Assembly: GCF_037975245.1 (NCBI RefSeq)
Contig: NC_092578.1
Location: 3,704,001-3,768,000 of the forward strand
Reading direction: 5' to 3'
Length of the DNA stretch: 64,000 bases
DNA from: Apostichopus japonicus
Taxonomy: Eukaryota > Echinodermata > Holothuroidea > Aspidochirotida > Stichopodidae
Every line of letters begins with the position of its first letter. The stretch's first letter is position 1. Shown here in pieces: positions 49,441-62,945 of this stretch. The notes under the pieces are model-generated. The model did no database searches. It was given only the letters and a program-made list of their open reading frames with translations, and was not told where the DNA came from. A program made the position numbers and the translations under genes.

Positions 49441-52400
49441 CCACCATCAGGTCTAGATGAGAAGCTGACTAATTTAGTATCCCTGCTATAACATGAGTAG
49501 GGAACAGTCAGACACCCCCCCCCCCTCCGCTCCATATCCTTCCCTGATATGATAATGCCTTACATTTCCTTTCTTCGCTCTTCTAGTATATTACAAAATG
49601 ATGTTTAGTATTATTTTTTTCTGTGTTACAATTCTGTAACATGTCGTAGAATAAGATTGATATATTTTATACAATTTTTGTTACTATGAAATTTTGCTTA
49701 CCAGAATAGATTAAAATATGTATTAAAAAGGTACAATAGTTATTTTCGAAACTGGATGGGCGAGACTGATATGTATTAAATTAAGTCAACTAACTAGAGG
49801 GCATTCACTACATATAGAAACAAAAATGGGGAAACTGGGAAATTACTCAAATCCGTGGTAATTTTTTTGTCAAAATATATCTATATCAAAATGATATCTA
49901 ATGTAGGAATCTGTTTTGCCAACGAACATATACTGTTACGACAAGTTGAATAAATTTCATCGTTATTTGGGACATTTTAATATATTGGTATCGCGAATTG
50001 ATAACGTGAATACCCCTAAGACACAAAAATTTATCTTCTTTATTAAATGCATCTTCTTTATGACACCCCCCCCCTACAGATTTAAAGCACACTCATTATT
50101 CAAACATAAGGTTGTGATGGACTTCATATGCACAAAAAACGACTGGAGCGTGTTTTGATGGCACAGGCCATTCTTTTAATTCTTCGTTTAAGATCTTATT
50201 TCAATTTTGAGAGTGTCCGCAAGAACCTGGAGTAATTTTGTCCTCTTTCCTGCAGAATTATTTTTTTCTTTGCAATCTTAGGTCTTATATATAGAGTGCT
50301 TGGAAACACTCGTTTGCTTTTGAACTACCTTGACGTGAAATCACTCTATCATATAAGAGTAAATTTCACTCCTATGAAGTGTCATTATCCTGGACACTCC
50401 AAAAAAAAAAATCTCACACTTTGGAATCGCCAATGCATACAGAGGACCTCCCTGGTGACTTAAGTACGCAGGGTAGCCTAACGGATACACTCATACACTA
50501 ATTATACATCCTAACCTTATCAATGTTGTGATACTTTTGCCAGTGACTGGAAAGATTTAAATCATTGATATTTCGAAGAAGGCCATGATGTTGAAATAAC
50601 TAGTATTCTCATTCCCAAATTGTTATAAGAAGTGTTATAGAAAAACCAAAGATTTTCAAAAATAATTTTCGGTAGTTAAAACGATTACATGTTTCAGATA
50701 GGTTCAAAATCTCTTCGAAGATTGCATCGAAATAGTTGTTGAAATTTTCTAAGCTTCGGCAACTATACTTAACACTATTCTAGAATATTTCAGGAGGGGG
50801 TTAGAGAGGGGTGCACGTAATGCGGTTGATCTTTTGAAGCAACCTGACATACATTTGCCACTTAAAGGTGCGCTGGAGGTATCATAACAGAAAATAATGA
50901 GTCTGAGGTTTGCAAAAGTGTGTCGAGGTGATAGCATACTTGATCGGGGTATCATTAGCAAACTGGATGAGTATACAATCCACTTTCCATAAGATCTGCA
51001 TCGATCTACATTGCAAGCTTCGTCCAGTCCACTTACGCATGCTAAGTTAGACGTGTTAATTCACTCGAATAAGCCTTGATGTTTTCTCCATACATCTAAA
51101 ATCAACATTCAACTTGCGTCACTTGCGTGTCAATCAATTGAGCGAACAGGCATATATTCCCAAAAGGCATACGTCAGTCTTTCGTGCTAATATTAGTCGC
51201 TTGTAGTAGTTACCTTCACCTATATACTGCCTACTACAGTCCACTGTGCCACACGATCCTCGCCTCCCCCCCTCCCCTGCCCCCTTCAAGTACCAATATT
51301 ATATTATATAAAGAACAAAGAAGTGTTTCTTAAAATGGAGTGGAACGATTCATTCTTAATTATGACAGAAGTTACTGTATCACAATGTTCCTATTTGCAT
51401 CTTAACGACCAAATCAACTTTTTCAATATAAAATCTTGAAAATGTCATACTTTAAATCAGATGACTGTACGACAAAGAAATTAAATTTCCAATTCTGGAA
51501 TAATATTTATTTTGCTTATAAAAAACTAACAAAATGAAATTTTGGTAAGTTTTCAGAATATTTCGAAAATTAAAATCGCAATCCATCAAATATGTCATTA
51601 ATTCATTTCATAACCATCAAAGTGGAGCTAGCAATTCGATTTTTATAAAATATAATTCTCATCAGTAAATTATGATAAGAAATAATCACAGAATACAACA
51701 AAGCTTTACATAAGTTATACACATTTAATAAAACTTAATTACCCTTTTTTCATGTGAATTTATTTTAAAATTGTTTTGTTTGAACTTTTACCTCCATGGT
51801 TTAAACAAATAAAATCAATGCTGAAAACATATTCAACTACATGAAAGTACAAAAAGCTAGCACTAGGTAAAGTTAAATGTGTTTGTGTTGGGGGGGGGGG
51901 GATGCCTTCACCGGAGCCTCATCGAGTCAAGTGGGAAAAAATTGAACATTTTACACAACAGTGAATATTTACAGGCTTTGTATACGGCATATTAAGTAAT
52001 TCTGCAACAGGCACGGCCAATATGTAACACATGTCATAAATCAATACGGGTATGAAGTGTTCAAGGCTAAAACAAGTGGTTTGATGAAGCTATCTTCTAT
52101 AATTCGTTTGCTATTTTTCTCTTCCCTTTGTCTAATTAGCGATTCAGTAGCAGGAACTGTTACTTCGTGAGCAAGTTTTAAAAAGTGATATATACCCACT
52201 CAGAGAAAATATGAATTGTAAATGGCTTGGTTCAGTCCAACAATTATGCTTTTTTTATGTGCACATAGGCTACGATTGGAAGACAATTTGAGATTCAATT
52301 ATTTCAGTATGAGTATAATATGCAGCAGAAAACTACTACTCGATAACGTGGTAGCTGAGGGCTTAGAGCCAAGAATGGTTGTATGGTGTTTTGAGGTGAA

Positions 52401-53470
52401 CCTATATAAAGCGGACGTTTTGTGATATGGTGGATTGTAGTCGATAACATGATTGTAGTGGAAATTGTATAGTAAACGGGGCGGACGAATGTGGTGCCTG
52501 ATGAAGGGGGGGGGGGGGGGGTATTGTGGGTAGGTACGATGGATGGCTCTGGATGGGAAGCATTCGGATAAGGTGGGTGGGTGAGTGGCAGGTTACCTGG
52601 ACATGTTGGCGTGTTTGGATTGGGGTACATCAGGTACATGGGGTGGATATTGGAGGTGTTTGGATTGGGGTACACAGTACGTGTGTAGATGACTTGGATA
52701 GGTGCAAAAGGTGGAACTGATTGGGGTGCATAAGGTAGATCTGTTTAGATGAGTTGTACAGTGTAGGATGAATGATGTCATAATCAAACTCCTCTTTCGT
52801 GCCAATAATACCGTGAATAAATGACATATGATCCTTGGATAAAAACTGAAACAAAAAACAATAAATTCAGCAAATTCAAGTGATCGATATAGCCTAATTA
52901 TAATTATAATTATAATTAGTTATAAATATTTGACTAAACAACTGCATCCTTGTCGAAAGAGATGCCTCTTGTTTCATTCTTTCTGTAAACAAAATATTTG
53001 TCGCAATACAAACATCAAGAGTTATGTTTCTATTCCAATTTCAAAATTTACCAAAGGTATAACTTAAAATCAACCAAATGAATCATTGGTTGTTCTATAA
53101 ACAAGGCTGCACTTTCAAACCCCATCAAAGTTGCTTCTAGCGTGTACATACTTTATTAATAACTGTAATGCTTAGGTTTCACGGGATCTTTTGAAAGATG
53201 CTCCAAGGCCGCTCTAAATATCATTTTCCTAAATATTCAATACATAAATGTGTGCTTTTCTTATGCCATGTTATCCATCAGTATGGAGCTTATAAGCGTT
53301 TTTCGTAATACCAATTATTAATGTTCACATTAGCATATGTTTTCTGGCAAATGCTGTTGAAAGTACAAATAACCCCGACATAAACAGAACCATTATGTGT
53401 AAACCACTTAACAACTCTAACAGTTCAATCATAGTTCAATTTCTTTGCTTCTGTTTTCTTTTGTTCTGTT
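49441..53470. other. intergenic DNA, no supported gene apart from the broken frame at 50.8 kb
   Basis: AT-rich with poly-C (49515-49527) and poly-G (51891-51901, 52507-52520) runs. From 52520 to 52740 a G/T-rich stretch reiterates TTTGGATTGGGGTACA-like words with GGTGGAT spacers; frames through it are low complexity. I see nothing else. Confidence 0.5.
50753..50992 (+). pseudogene. broken coding-like frame, unidentified
   Basis: After a TAA at 50750-50752 the frame reads ASATILNTILEYFRRGLERG, then ARNAVDLLKQPDIHLPLKG and ALEVS. It meets one TAA at 50885-50887 and continues QKIMSLRFAKVCRGDSILDR and IISKLDEY to a final stop at 50990-50992. Composition on both sides of the internal stop looks like real protein. 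No family recognised. Most likely a decayed copy of a gene or mobile-element protein; no restored reading is proposed. Confidence 0.35.
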
Positions 53471-53473
53471 CAG

Positions 53474-55432
53474 TCATGTTTTGTCTTGTCTTGTCTTGTG
53501 ATGTCTTGATATACCTAGCCATGTTTTGCTTTGCTTTCTTTCCTTTGTTTCCTATATGTTTGCGTTGCTTTTGTCTTTTCTTTGTCATGTCGTGTCTTGT
53601 TTTGTCTTGCCTTGTGATGTCTTGATATACCTAGCCATGTTTTGCTTTGCTTTCTTTCCTTTGTTTCCTGTATGTTTGCGTTGCTTTTGTCTTTTCTTTG
53701 TCATGTCGTGTCTTGTTTTGTCTTGTCTTGTGATGTCTTGATATACCTAGCCATGTTTTGCTTTGCTTTCTTTCCTTTGTTTCCTATATGTTTGCGTTGC
53801 TTTTGTCTTTTCTTTGTCATGTCGTGTCTTGTTTTGTCTTGTCTTGTGATGTCTTGATATACCTAGCCATGTTTTGCTTTGCTTTCTTTCCTTTGTTTCC
53901 TATATGTTTGCGTTGCTTTTGTCTTTTCTTTGTCATGTCGTGTCTTGTTTCGTCTTGTCTTGTGATGTCTTGATATACCTAGCCATGTTTTGCTTTGCTT
54001 TCTTTCCTTTGTTTCCTATATGTTTGCGTTGCTTTTGTCTTTTCTTTGTCATGTCGTGTCTTGTTTCGTCTTGTCTTGTGATGTCTTGATATACCTAGCC
54101 ATGTTTTGCTTTGCTTTCTTTCCTTTGTTTCCTATATGTTTGCGTTGCTTTGTCTTTTCTTTGTCATGTCGTGTCTTGTTTTGTCTTGTCTTGTGATGTC
54201 TTGATATACCTAGCCATGTTTTGCTTTGCTTTCTTTCCTTTGTTTCCTATATGTTTGCGTTGCTTTTGTCTTTTCTTTGTCATGTCGTGTCTTGTTTTGT
54301 CTTGTCTTGTGATGTCTTGATATACCTAGCCATGTTTTGCTTTGCTTTCTTTCCTTTGTTTCCTGTATGTTTGCGTTGCTTTTGTCTTTTCTTTGTCATG
54401 TCGTGTCTAGTTTCGTCTTGTCTTGTGATGTCTTGATATACCTAGCCATGTTTTGCTTTGCTTTCTTTCCTTTGTTTCCTATATGTTTGCGTTGCTTTTG
54501 TCTTTTCTTTGTCATGTCGTGTCTTGTTTTGTCTTGTCTTGTGATGTCTTGATATACCTAGCCATGTTTTGCTTTGCTTTCTTTCCTTTGTTTCCTATAT
54601 GTTTGCGTTGCTTTTGTCTTTTCTTTGTCATGTCGTGTCTTGTCTTGTCTTGTCTTGTGATGTCTTGATATACCTAGCCATGTTTTGCTTTGCTTTCTTT
54701 CCTTTGTTTCCTATATGTTTGCGTTGCTTTTGTCTTTTCTTTGTCATGTCGTGTCTTGTTTTGTCTTGTGATGTCTTGATATACCTAGCCATGTTTTGCT
54801 TTGCTTTCTTTCCTTTGTTTCCTATATGTTTGCGTTGCTTTTGTCTTTTCTTTGTCATGTCGTGTCTTGTTTTGTCTTGTGATGTCTTGATATACCTAGC
54901 CATGTTTTGCTTTGCTTTCTTTCCTTTGTTTCCTATATGTTTGCGTTGCTTTTGTCTTTTCTTTGTCATGTCGTGTCTTGTTTTGTCTTGTCTTGTGATG
55001 TCTTGATATACCTAGCCATGTTTTGCTTTGCTTTCTTTCCTTTGTTTCCTATATGTTTGCGTTGCTTTTGTCTTTTCTTTGTCATGTCGTGTTTTGTCTT
55101 GTCTTGTCTTGTGATGTCTTGATATACCTAGCCATGTTTTGCTTTGCTTTCTTTCCTTTGTTTCCTATATGTTTGCGTTGCTTTTGTCTTTTCTTTGTCA
55201 TGTCGTGTCTTGTTTTGTCTTGTCTTGTGATGTCTTGATATACCTAGCCATGTTTTGCTTTGCTTTCTTTCCTTTGTTTCCTATATGTTTGCGTTGCTTT
55301 TGTCTTTTCTTTGTCATGTCGTGTCTTGTTTTGTCTTGTCTTGTGATGTCTTGATATACCTAGCCATGTTTTGCTTTGCTTTCTTTCCTTTGTTTCCTAT
55401 ATGTTTGCGTTGCTTTTGTCTTTTCTTGTCTT
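53474..55432. repeat. 116-bp minisatellite, 17 units
   Basis: Unit anchor ATGTTTTGCTTTGC recurs every 116 bp from about 53520 to 55365. One unit is 115 bp, and two adjacent units (from about 54680 and 54790) are 111 bp through loss of one TCTTG pentamer. Units are 97 per cent or more alike. Each includes a CTTGT pentamer run and a central GATATACCTAGCC. Because 116 is not divisible by 3, the frames in it stop and restart once per unit; only the 111-bp units give a longer frame. Not coding. Confidence 0.97.
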
Positions 55433-55440
55433 GTCTTGCC

Positions 55441-58400
55441 ATGCCGTGCCTTCTCTTTTCTTGTCGAACTTGGACGTAACAAATTCATAACTGTAGTTCA
55501 AAAACAGTTCAAAACATAGAGTCCGTGTAATGTTTGTTTTGTCTTCACTCACTTGAATGAACATGTGTATATAACCGAAACCACAACAAGAAAAAAAATA
55601 TATATAATAAGTTCGGGTTGTTTGCTTAGAGCTGATGTTCCGTAGAAATAACCTACAAACAGCACTTGTTCAACTCATGTACATAAATTATGAGGATATT
55701 TAAATTTTAAATTAGGCTCTTCGAGCTTACAGTGGTAATCATGGGAATTCTATACTCACTGGATAAAGGTTACAAACGCGCATAAACGTGCAACTTTATA
55801 GCACGGGGAAATTAAAACCAAATATGGGTTAATTCGCAAATACGGATCTACGAACTTTGGCCTACATACTAGCTTGTATAAAAGCCTCTATGGTATCTCG
55901 CTTTCTATATACGGTAGTGTATATTCTGATTTGAAGTACGTTTTGTATATGTCGAAGTTGCATATTGTGGAATAAACTCGCCGAAGATTATAGGTAGATC
56001 AGTCAACCATTGCTTATGCAAGTAAAAGAGTCCGCGGTCAGGTTAAAGTAGGGGGGGGGGGCTCACGGTTACATACATTTTGTAGTTCATGTCAGTGTGT
56101 TTTGCATTATAAATAAAAGTTACAAACAAAACATCTTGGAGAACGTGCCCCCTTCCCCTCCCCCCCCTCCCCGGAGTTCTGTGAATAAAACATCAAAATT
56201 GTCTCTTGTCATCAATTGCCCCTGTGTTGCCATAAATAAACCAGTTTTTCTACATTAGTAATGAAAAAGTACCCGACCTTTAAAACAGAGCAACACATAT
56301 AGTCAATTTACTTCAGACCGTGAGATATATGCACTTACTTATACTGTTTAGCTCACTGAGTAGAGCACATGCAAACACTTCACAATACAAATGTACGTAC
56401 TGTTTTGTTGAAGAACATTCAGATAATTGATAAAATTGCACAACTAGACCAACTTGTCGGGCCATTTTGAGATGGTTTTTTTATTACCCTCCTCAAGTTT
56501 ATAGTCACATACGTCCCACTGCGTGTCGTTCGAATTTTGTACCCACCCACCCCTTCCCCTCCTCCCTTCCCTAAGATTGCACCCCGCTCTCGTTCATCTG
56601 ACTTTCTTCTCAATATCCTTCTGTAACAGGGAAAATTTGTCCCTCCTATATAGTGCTTTCTTCTAATCCTGCCTGTATGCTTCTCTTCGTCGCCATAAAA
56701 GGTAAGTACACACAGTGATAAATTATTGTGAAAACTATAACCAACACGTCGGCTGTAAAAGCTATCGGTAACAGATATGGCCTCTCTCTAAAGATGGTGA
56801 TCATTTATAAGAAATCAACAGTAAAAAATTACGTCAATTAAAGGTCTTTTAAGGACGCCCGCCGGAAACAGAACCACGAAATATCGTAATCGACCGGCAG
56901 AAAACAGCTTAGGGAGGAAAATCACCAGGAGAAGTCATTTTACTGACGTTAATTTTGATTGAAAAATGTAATAAAGTGTAGTGAAACCAATGTAATCACT
57001 CAAGATTATGTTAGGTTCGTGTTTGCTTGGGGGGAATTACTGCTGACGTTTTTCAATCGGTGGCAATGTATCATTAGTTGCTATGGAAACAAGAAGCATA
57101 TCACATTGTTTTAAATATTAAGTAAATGTTGGACTTAAATATCTTCGGACATTAATCAGTCATTTAAAATTGAAAAGGAAAGTATAGATAAGCTTATGTC
57201 AACGCAGATAATTCAACGAAAAAGAAAAAGAATAATTTATTGCAAAAAAAATCACTGCATATGTTTTTCGAAGTATAGACTTTTTGTAGGAGCATAAAGA
57301 AGCTACAAAGAGCACAAGAAAACCTGTATTTATCAGAGGTGTGTTAGAAAAACAGTTAAAGGCAAACAGTAGTATAAAACAGGCATTGTAGCTATAATAA
57401 CCTGTGTATTATGACTCCGATGTGAAGGGGGAAAGGGATGGGAGGGTCGAATAAGGTACGGATAAAGGCGTAGAAATTTGAGTTTCCCATTTGTTAAGTT
57501 TCTTTTCATTTGTAAAGTTTCAACTGCACTCAATCACAGCAATACAGTGAAGATGAACTATGGTGTCAGTTACATATAGAGTGGTTACGGTTCAATTTTG
57601 GTATGCCATAGTGAGAGCTATGTGCAATCAAGTAACGTATCTTGATTAAGGGGAGTTGGGGGGTTGGGGGTTGGGGGAGGGATGTCGGGGGAGGGCGGTT
57701 GAGGAGGGGGAGAAACTTATTGCAATAGAAACGAGAGTATAAGAACACTTTTCATCACTATCCTGTTGTACTGAAACTTTGTGGTAGTGTGTAAGAAAAC
57801 ACACATGACTCAACATTGGAATTGTTTGTAATGAAAAAATATAGAAATACAACAACGGTCCTCCTTTAAGATACTTCATATTATATTTATTACACTAAAA
57901 GCATTAAATATCTATTTCCATCCGGTTTCCATCTAGATTCGAGCCCAGGCCGCAGGCCGATTTGTTAACAAATGATAAAAATGGGCCTCTCAGTTATTAA
58001 ATATTTTACTTGCTGTGACATTACAGACGTCTCCAACAAAACAACAACGTGATTGTAAACTGTCAAGCAGTTGGCTGAAGTTTTTTCCTTTCTTCTCGCC
58101 GTCGGTCCGGCCGGCGTGACAACCAACAACTTATGAAGTTAGGATTACAAGTTAGGATTACAATGTCTTATAGTACACTTATGGCGCGGTGAGAGAAAAA
58201 AGGCCCCGCCCCTTTTTATTACCCCGGGAGCAAGACTAACATGTTTACATCTTTCAAATACAGACGAAATATGAAATCCTTTTCTAATATTCAACACTCT
58301 GACATTGAATTTTGCAAGTTGAAGATTTTACGGTGCCTCTCAACCAATCCGATACGATACTTAGGGGGTGACTTTGGGGGGTTTTAATATTACATGCAAA

Positions 58401-61400
58401 ATGAGGACTTAAGTGACTTTCATTGGCGCAGAACGGAGTACATCCCAACGATATAGAACTTCAGAGACGCGGGAACTTACTTTGCTGTATAGAGGAACAT
58501 TTCACTTTGATGTTGTTCTATTGATCAAAGTTTGTTTAACACGCTCTTTTTGGGCTTAAACATCCCTCTAATCCCATAAATTTTTAATACATGTAAATTT
58601 CACAAATGCCCCCTTGGTCAAAAAAATAAATACAATTTATAAATGATGAGATAGGGCAGGGGTAGAAGAGGGGAGGCGGAAGGGCTTAGCCTGATCAATT
58701 CCTATCTCATGCTGAGCACCATTCTGTTGACTTTGTTAAGGGTTACCGTCGGGACATTAACGATCCCGTCAACAAAGACGGTACATATTTTTTTCAAGTT
58801 ATTTTGCTGGGGGAAGGTTTGTTTTCAAATTCGTAGCTTAAGTATACGGTTACAATCAAGTTGTAAGTGAAATACCATTGCCGGCTTACTAAGTTTTATT
58901 TTGCATCGCTCTATTAATTAGTATACTTTCCTTTTAATGTCTTGTTCTTTGTTTTCTTCCTTTCCTATTCGATTCTTATATTGAGAATTTTGTATGTTGC
59001 ATTCTGTTTTTGTTATAATGTATTTTATTGTCATTTCCCTTTAGTCTTTTAACAGGATACCCTCCTGTAGACTAGACCCCCCTTTTTCGGCCCTTTTAGA
59101 CCTACAGTGAAACAATTTGCGCGTGTTCCCCTAAGTGGATGGTTCCCATGCCACTTACAGCAACATGCTTCAGTGCAACATTTACCTTGGTAAATATCCC
59201 ACGGAACCCCTCATCTGGGGCCAAATATTGACAGAACACTCAAAGTAACTCGACGAAACAATCTTCGCAAAGTGTTCTCTCAGGTAAATCGATGCTCGGC
59301 GACAAGTTTGGCGAAGAGCAACTTGTGCCGAATCCAAGCAATACCTTGTCAGCTATGTAAATTTTATAGAAAAAAAATGTTCCCTTTGCTTTCAAAATAT
59401 AAAGTGCCTAGACGTTCCAAAATCTCACCGGCTACTCAATTGCAGTCGATTACCAGAGAAGGGCATAAGTGACCTAAATCTAGCGAAGTAAGAAATATTA
59501 TTTCCGAAGGTTAAGGGAAGATCCTGAAAATAAAATCTGCGAAAGATTGATGAATGTAATAATAAAAACCTGATTTCTCACTTTATATTTGTACAGCTAG
59601 CGGGAGCAAATGAAATGACAACACCGGAAAGTTGACGGGTTATAATCGAGAAAATATCAGTATTATTTATATCAATGTGTTTTTCTTGTTTTCCTTCTCC
59701 AGGTTATTTCTCTCACTCTTTTGTCTTTTCTCGTTTTATGAGGTAATCAACTTTACTTAGATAAAACACAGGGGATGGAGAGGGGGAGGGGGTGTTATTG
59801 GGCCTACGGCGATTCCGTTTTCTGTTTACATAAAATTGAGTTCATACACTGTACTTATGTGTTACTCTGCCAGTACACTTAACTCACAATAGATACAGCG
59901 TGCAGCGATTGGTTGCACACGCTATCGTATCTATCAAAGGCAAAAGTATACAGGACCAAATGTAAATTACTTTGGTGTTTTACAGTTATTCTATTTGAAA
60001 GTTGGCATCTCACCCCCAGGATGGGGGTCCGTCCTGAGGGATGGGCAGAGACCTTGAAGGGCAGTAAAACATGTGACTTTAATTTGAAGGACGGGCCACA
60101 AAGTTACCTTTGAATATATGATAAAGAGTGGCAGGTTCCAAGAGCAATTACGAGTAGTTTACCTTATACTAGTATCAATACTATATAGTTCAAACACATC
60201 TTCCAAGGCTTACAAATGAAACAAAAGACATCGCATAAATTTTGTTTTAACTTTCTATATTGCATTAAACGGCTAACAACTCGTTATCTACAGGAGTTAC
60301 ATGGTTTTATCCACGTAGATGTGGTATTCAGATAGTCGCTGTGAGAATAAAGCGACGTTTGGTCAAAATGAAGCAAAAACAGCTAATATTGCCTCAGACT
60401 ATACTCCTATATATACATGTTCATGTCATTTAGTCGAATAATCACCAGGGACAGTTTGTCGTCAAATTGACGCTGGAAATGTTGCAACCATGAAGTTTTT
60501 GGTCGTTCACGGAAATGACAGTTCTAGGCAAAATTTCAGCATTTGGCGAGAATATCTGGCAGTTTGGAAGGCCTCTAATCCCAATCTATACATGTGTCTT
60601 TTTATGTCACCACCACCATGCAGCAGATACAGTAGATAATGTTATTGGATGAAGCAATGCATTTAGGACATGGGGGGCCGTCTTAGGTAAACCGAGGTCA
60701 CTTTAAATGTGTGAGTAAGTTTGTAACAGCAGAAAGAGATTGATTTTAACGAAAGTAGTCATCTATATATCGAACAGCAGACATATATTGCTTCTATTGA
60801 AGAACCGTTCGTACTATACATACTGTCAGATATAAATGGAGAAGTTAGAGTGATACTAACATATACCAGATAACTATCCAAATTGGTAATTGGGGAGGGT
60901 TTTCCTGTAGCGTAATTACAACCGAAGGCTTCAGAGGCAGATCGTGAGTGGATACAAACTAAACTGAAAAAAAAAAACGAAATCTGAGAGTTTAGGAGTA
61001 TATAATACAGCTCATGTGAAAGAAAACAGATTGGTATAACTAATTATAGCTTTATTCCGTTGATGAGATATAAAATATTGCAGGTTATAATACAGTTAAG
61101 GGCTCCTCTGGAAAGCAGTGCTTCTGCACTGAGCATGACTACCCTCATTAAAGATGACAATAATAATAATAATAATAATAATTAAAAAAAAAAGTAAGCG
61201 CATTGTACGATTACATGTGAACGTCGTACACACACCAAGATCTGCACCAAGAAAAGTTTTTGTTTTCTTTATCTCTAGCTAGTCTTAAAGATTTCATCAA
61301 ATTAAAAGCAGTGATATTAAATGTGGCGGGATGGTAACTGCTTCCTTGCAAAACGTAGAAAACTTGAAATATTGTAATGTGTTGTCCACAAATTATTGTA

Positions 61401-61640
61401 ATTCAATACAATCGAACGTTATGCAATGCAATGCAATATAACATACTAAAACATATTTTTGCAATGAGAATCGATGAAAATCTGAAAATATTTCCAACCT
61501 TCACTGGATCATAAAACCTGGGCAGTTTTTATGGCGTCCGCGAATAAAAAAAAAATAAAAAAAATTAGTGTAAGATTGGAAGCTCCATAATATCCTTTCA
61601 TATGAATATTATTTGATTTAAGTTCAGAGAATTATGCATA
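55441..61640. other. intergenic DNA, no supported gene
   Basis: AT-rich with G- and C-runs (56050-56061, 56151-56172, 57652-57715, 59770-59792) and an AAT run at 61160-61183. A 14-bp direct repeat GTTAGGATTACAA(G) lies near 58138-58165. The short frames at 57333-57879, 59272-59472 and 59913-60113 have no recognised features. Confidence 0.5.
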
Positions 61641-61650
61641 CGTGTGCAAC

Positions 61651-61800
61651 CACTTTTGTCACACACATCACCCACTTTTGTCACACACATCACCCACTTT
61701 TGTCACACACATCACCCACTTTTGTCACACACATCGCCACTTTTGTCTCACACATCACCCACTTTTGTCACACACATCACCCACTTTTGTCACAATGGAG
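61651..61800. repeat. 23-24-bp tandem repeat, about six units
   Basis: CACTTTTGTCACACACATCA repeated with a CCCA or CGC linker. Frames across it encode His/Thr-rich repeats in all three phases, so coding is unlikely. Confidence 0.95.
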
Positions 61801-61900
61801 GTCACAAGCTTTGTCGCAAGTTCGTCTATTTTTGTCACAAATTTACAGTTCACCACTTGTGTTGTGACAATACTCGTAAGCCCCATTGTGACAAAAGTGG
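61781..61900. repeat. 18-bp perfect inverted repeat around an 84-bp centre
   Basis: CCACTTTTGTCACAATGG at 61781-61798 and its exact complement at 61883-61900. The left arm is the last unit of the tandem array. A further inverted unit (GTGACAAAAGTGGGCG) follows at 61916-61931. The segment can form a long stem and may be a foldback or MITE from which the array grew. Confidence 0.85.
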
Positions 61901-61944
61901 TCGATGTGCATCATGTGACAAAAGTGGGCGTTGTGACCACTGAA

Positions 61945-62880
61945 AAAAAAAATTGGTTACAACATACGTGTACATGCTTCACGCGTGTGGACTAGGTCAA
62001 ATGCCTATAAATACTGCATGATACCAGTACTTATAACGTTTCGAGTAGCGTTAAGGATTGTTAAACTTTACTTAAGTAACACCGTTCAAGGTGAACAACC
62101 TGGTGAAACTTTGCTGGTAGTATTATATTAAGAAATATGGAACTCAACTCAGCGAGTGATTGGGTTTATTCAACGTATACAGCATAAGAGATGTATATTA
62201 ACCTGTGTGTAGGAAACTGCAAATTTATGTCCGACACATAAAACCATTCTTGTATAAGATTCAATGCTATACGTGTGTGGCTTATGATGCATTTAAGCCA
62301 ATAGCACTGCGTACAGTAGTATATCCGATTCCCCTTTGAAATGAACCCGAGGTATCATACCCTAGGTTGACGTAACACCATCATGATCACGTAGCATATG
62401 AAAGCATGTGCCATTCATAAACATAGAATAACGACGTGTCGTAATAAATAATGACATGGTGGCCTTATTATTTCTACAACACAACTCAAGTTTTACAACA
62501 TAAAATTATTAGATTACAACCAGACGGACCGGAATATAGACATCAAGAATGTATATAAAATGCTAACTAAAATGAAAAAAAAAGGGAATTTCAAAGAAAA
62601 TACCACATAAATGTGAGTTCTTGCACTTGCTTTAGGCCTATCCTTGGTTATGTAAGTAAGATCTTATACTTACAGCTGCAAGTTATTGTTTATGCCAAGT
62701 TTCATTCTAAAATTTGGTCGTGGCTGCCATAACTGATACATCATTGAAATACATGTAGGTTGTGATATGGTACTGTAAAAAGGATGAGTATACTAGCTTT
62801 ACCAAATTCAGGGGGTCCAGGATAGGCATATAGGCCTACATGTAGTTCAGACCATGTAGTATAATGATGCCTGTGGCCTG
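61945..62880. other. intergenic DNA, nothing recognised
   Basis: AT-rich sequence. I see no reading frame, repeat or RNA gene that can be supported. Confidence 0.5.
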
Positions 62881-62882
62881 TG

Positions 62883-62944
62883 TTATGAATAACAAACCTT
62901 ATGAACAATGACCCTTATGAATAGCGGACCTTATGAATATCGGG
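62883..62944. repeat. 16-bp tandem repeat
   Basis: CCTTATGAA(C/T)A units start at 62897, 62913 and 62929, with a partial TTATGAATAAC unit before them. The array directly abuts the candidate element at 62946. Confidence 0.8.
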
Positions 62945-62945
62945 G

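Noticed and set aside
52222-52854. Overlapping frames on both strands rich in Pro, Asn, Thr, Gly or Trp
   Set aside because: They derive from a G/T-rich imperfect tandem stretch and a poly-G run; frames on both strands are equally open.
54628-54969. Lys/Gln-rich repeat protein on the minus strand
   Set aside because: Open only because two adjacent units are 111 bp long, a multiple of three; the rest of the array closes the frame.
53395-55479. Chain of about 71-residue hydrophobic frames that look like a family of small membrane proteins
   Set aside because: They are shadows of a 116-bp non-coding minisatellite; the frame restarts once per unit because the unit length is not a multiple of three.
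57925-57965. tRNA gene suggested by GATTCGAGCCC
   Set aside because: Resembles a B box, but no A box or cloverleaf could be formed around it on either strand.
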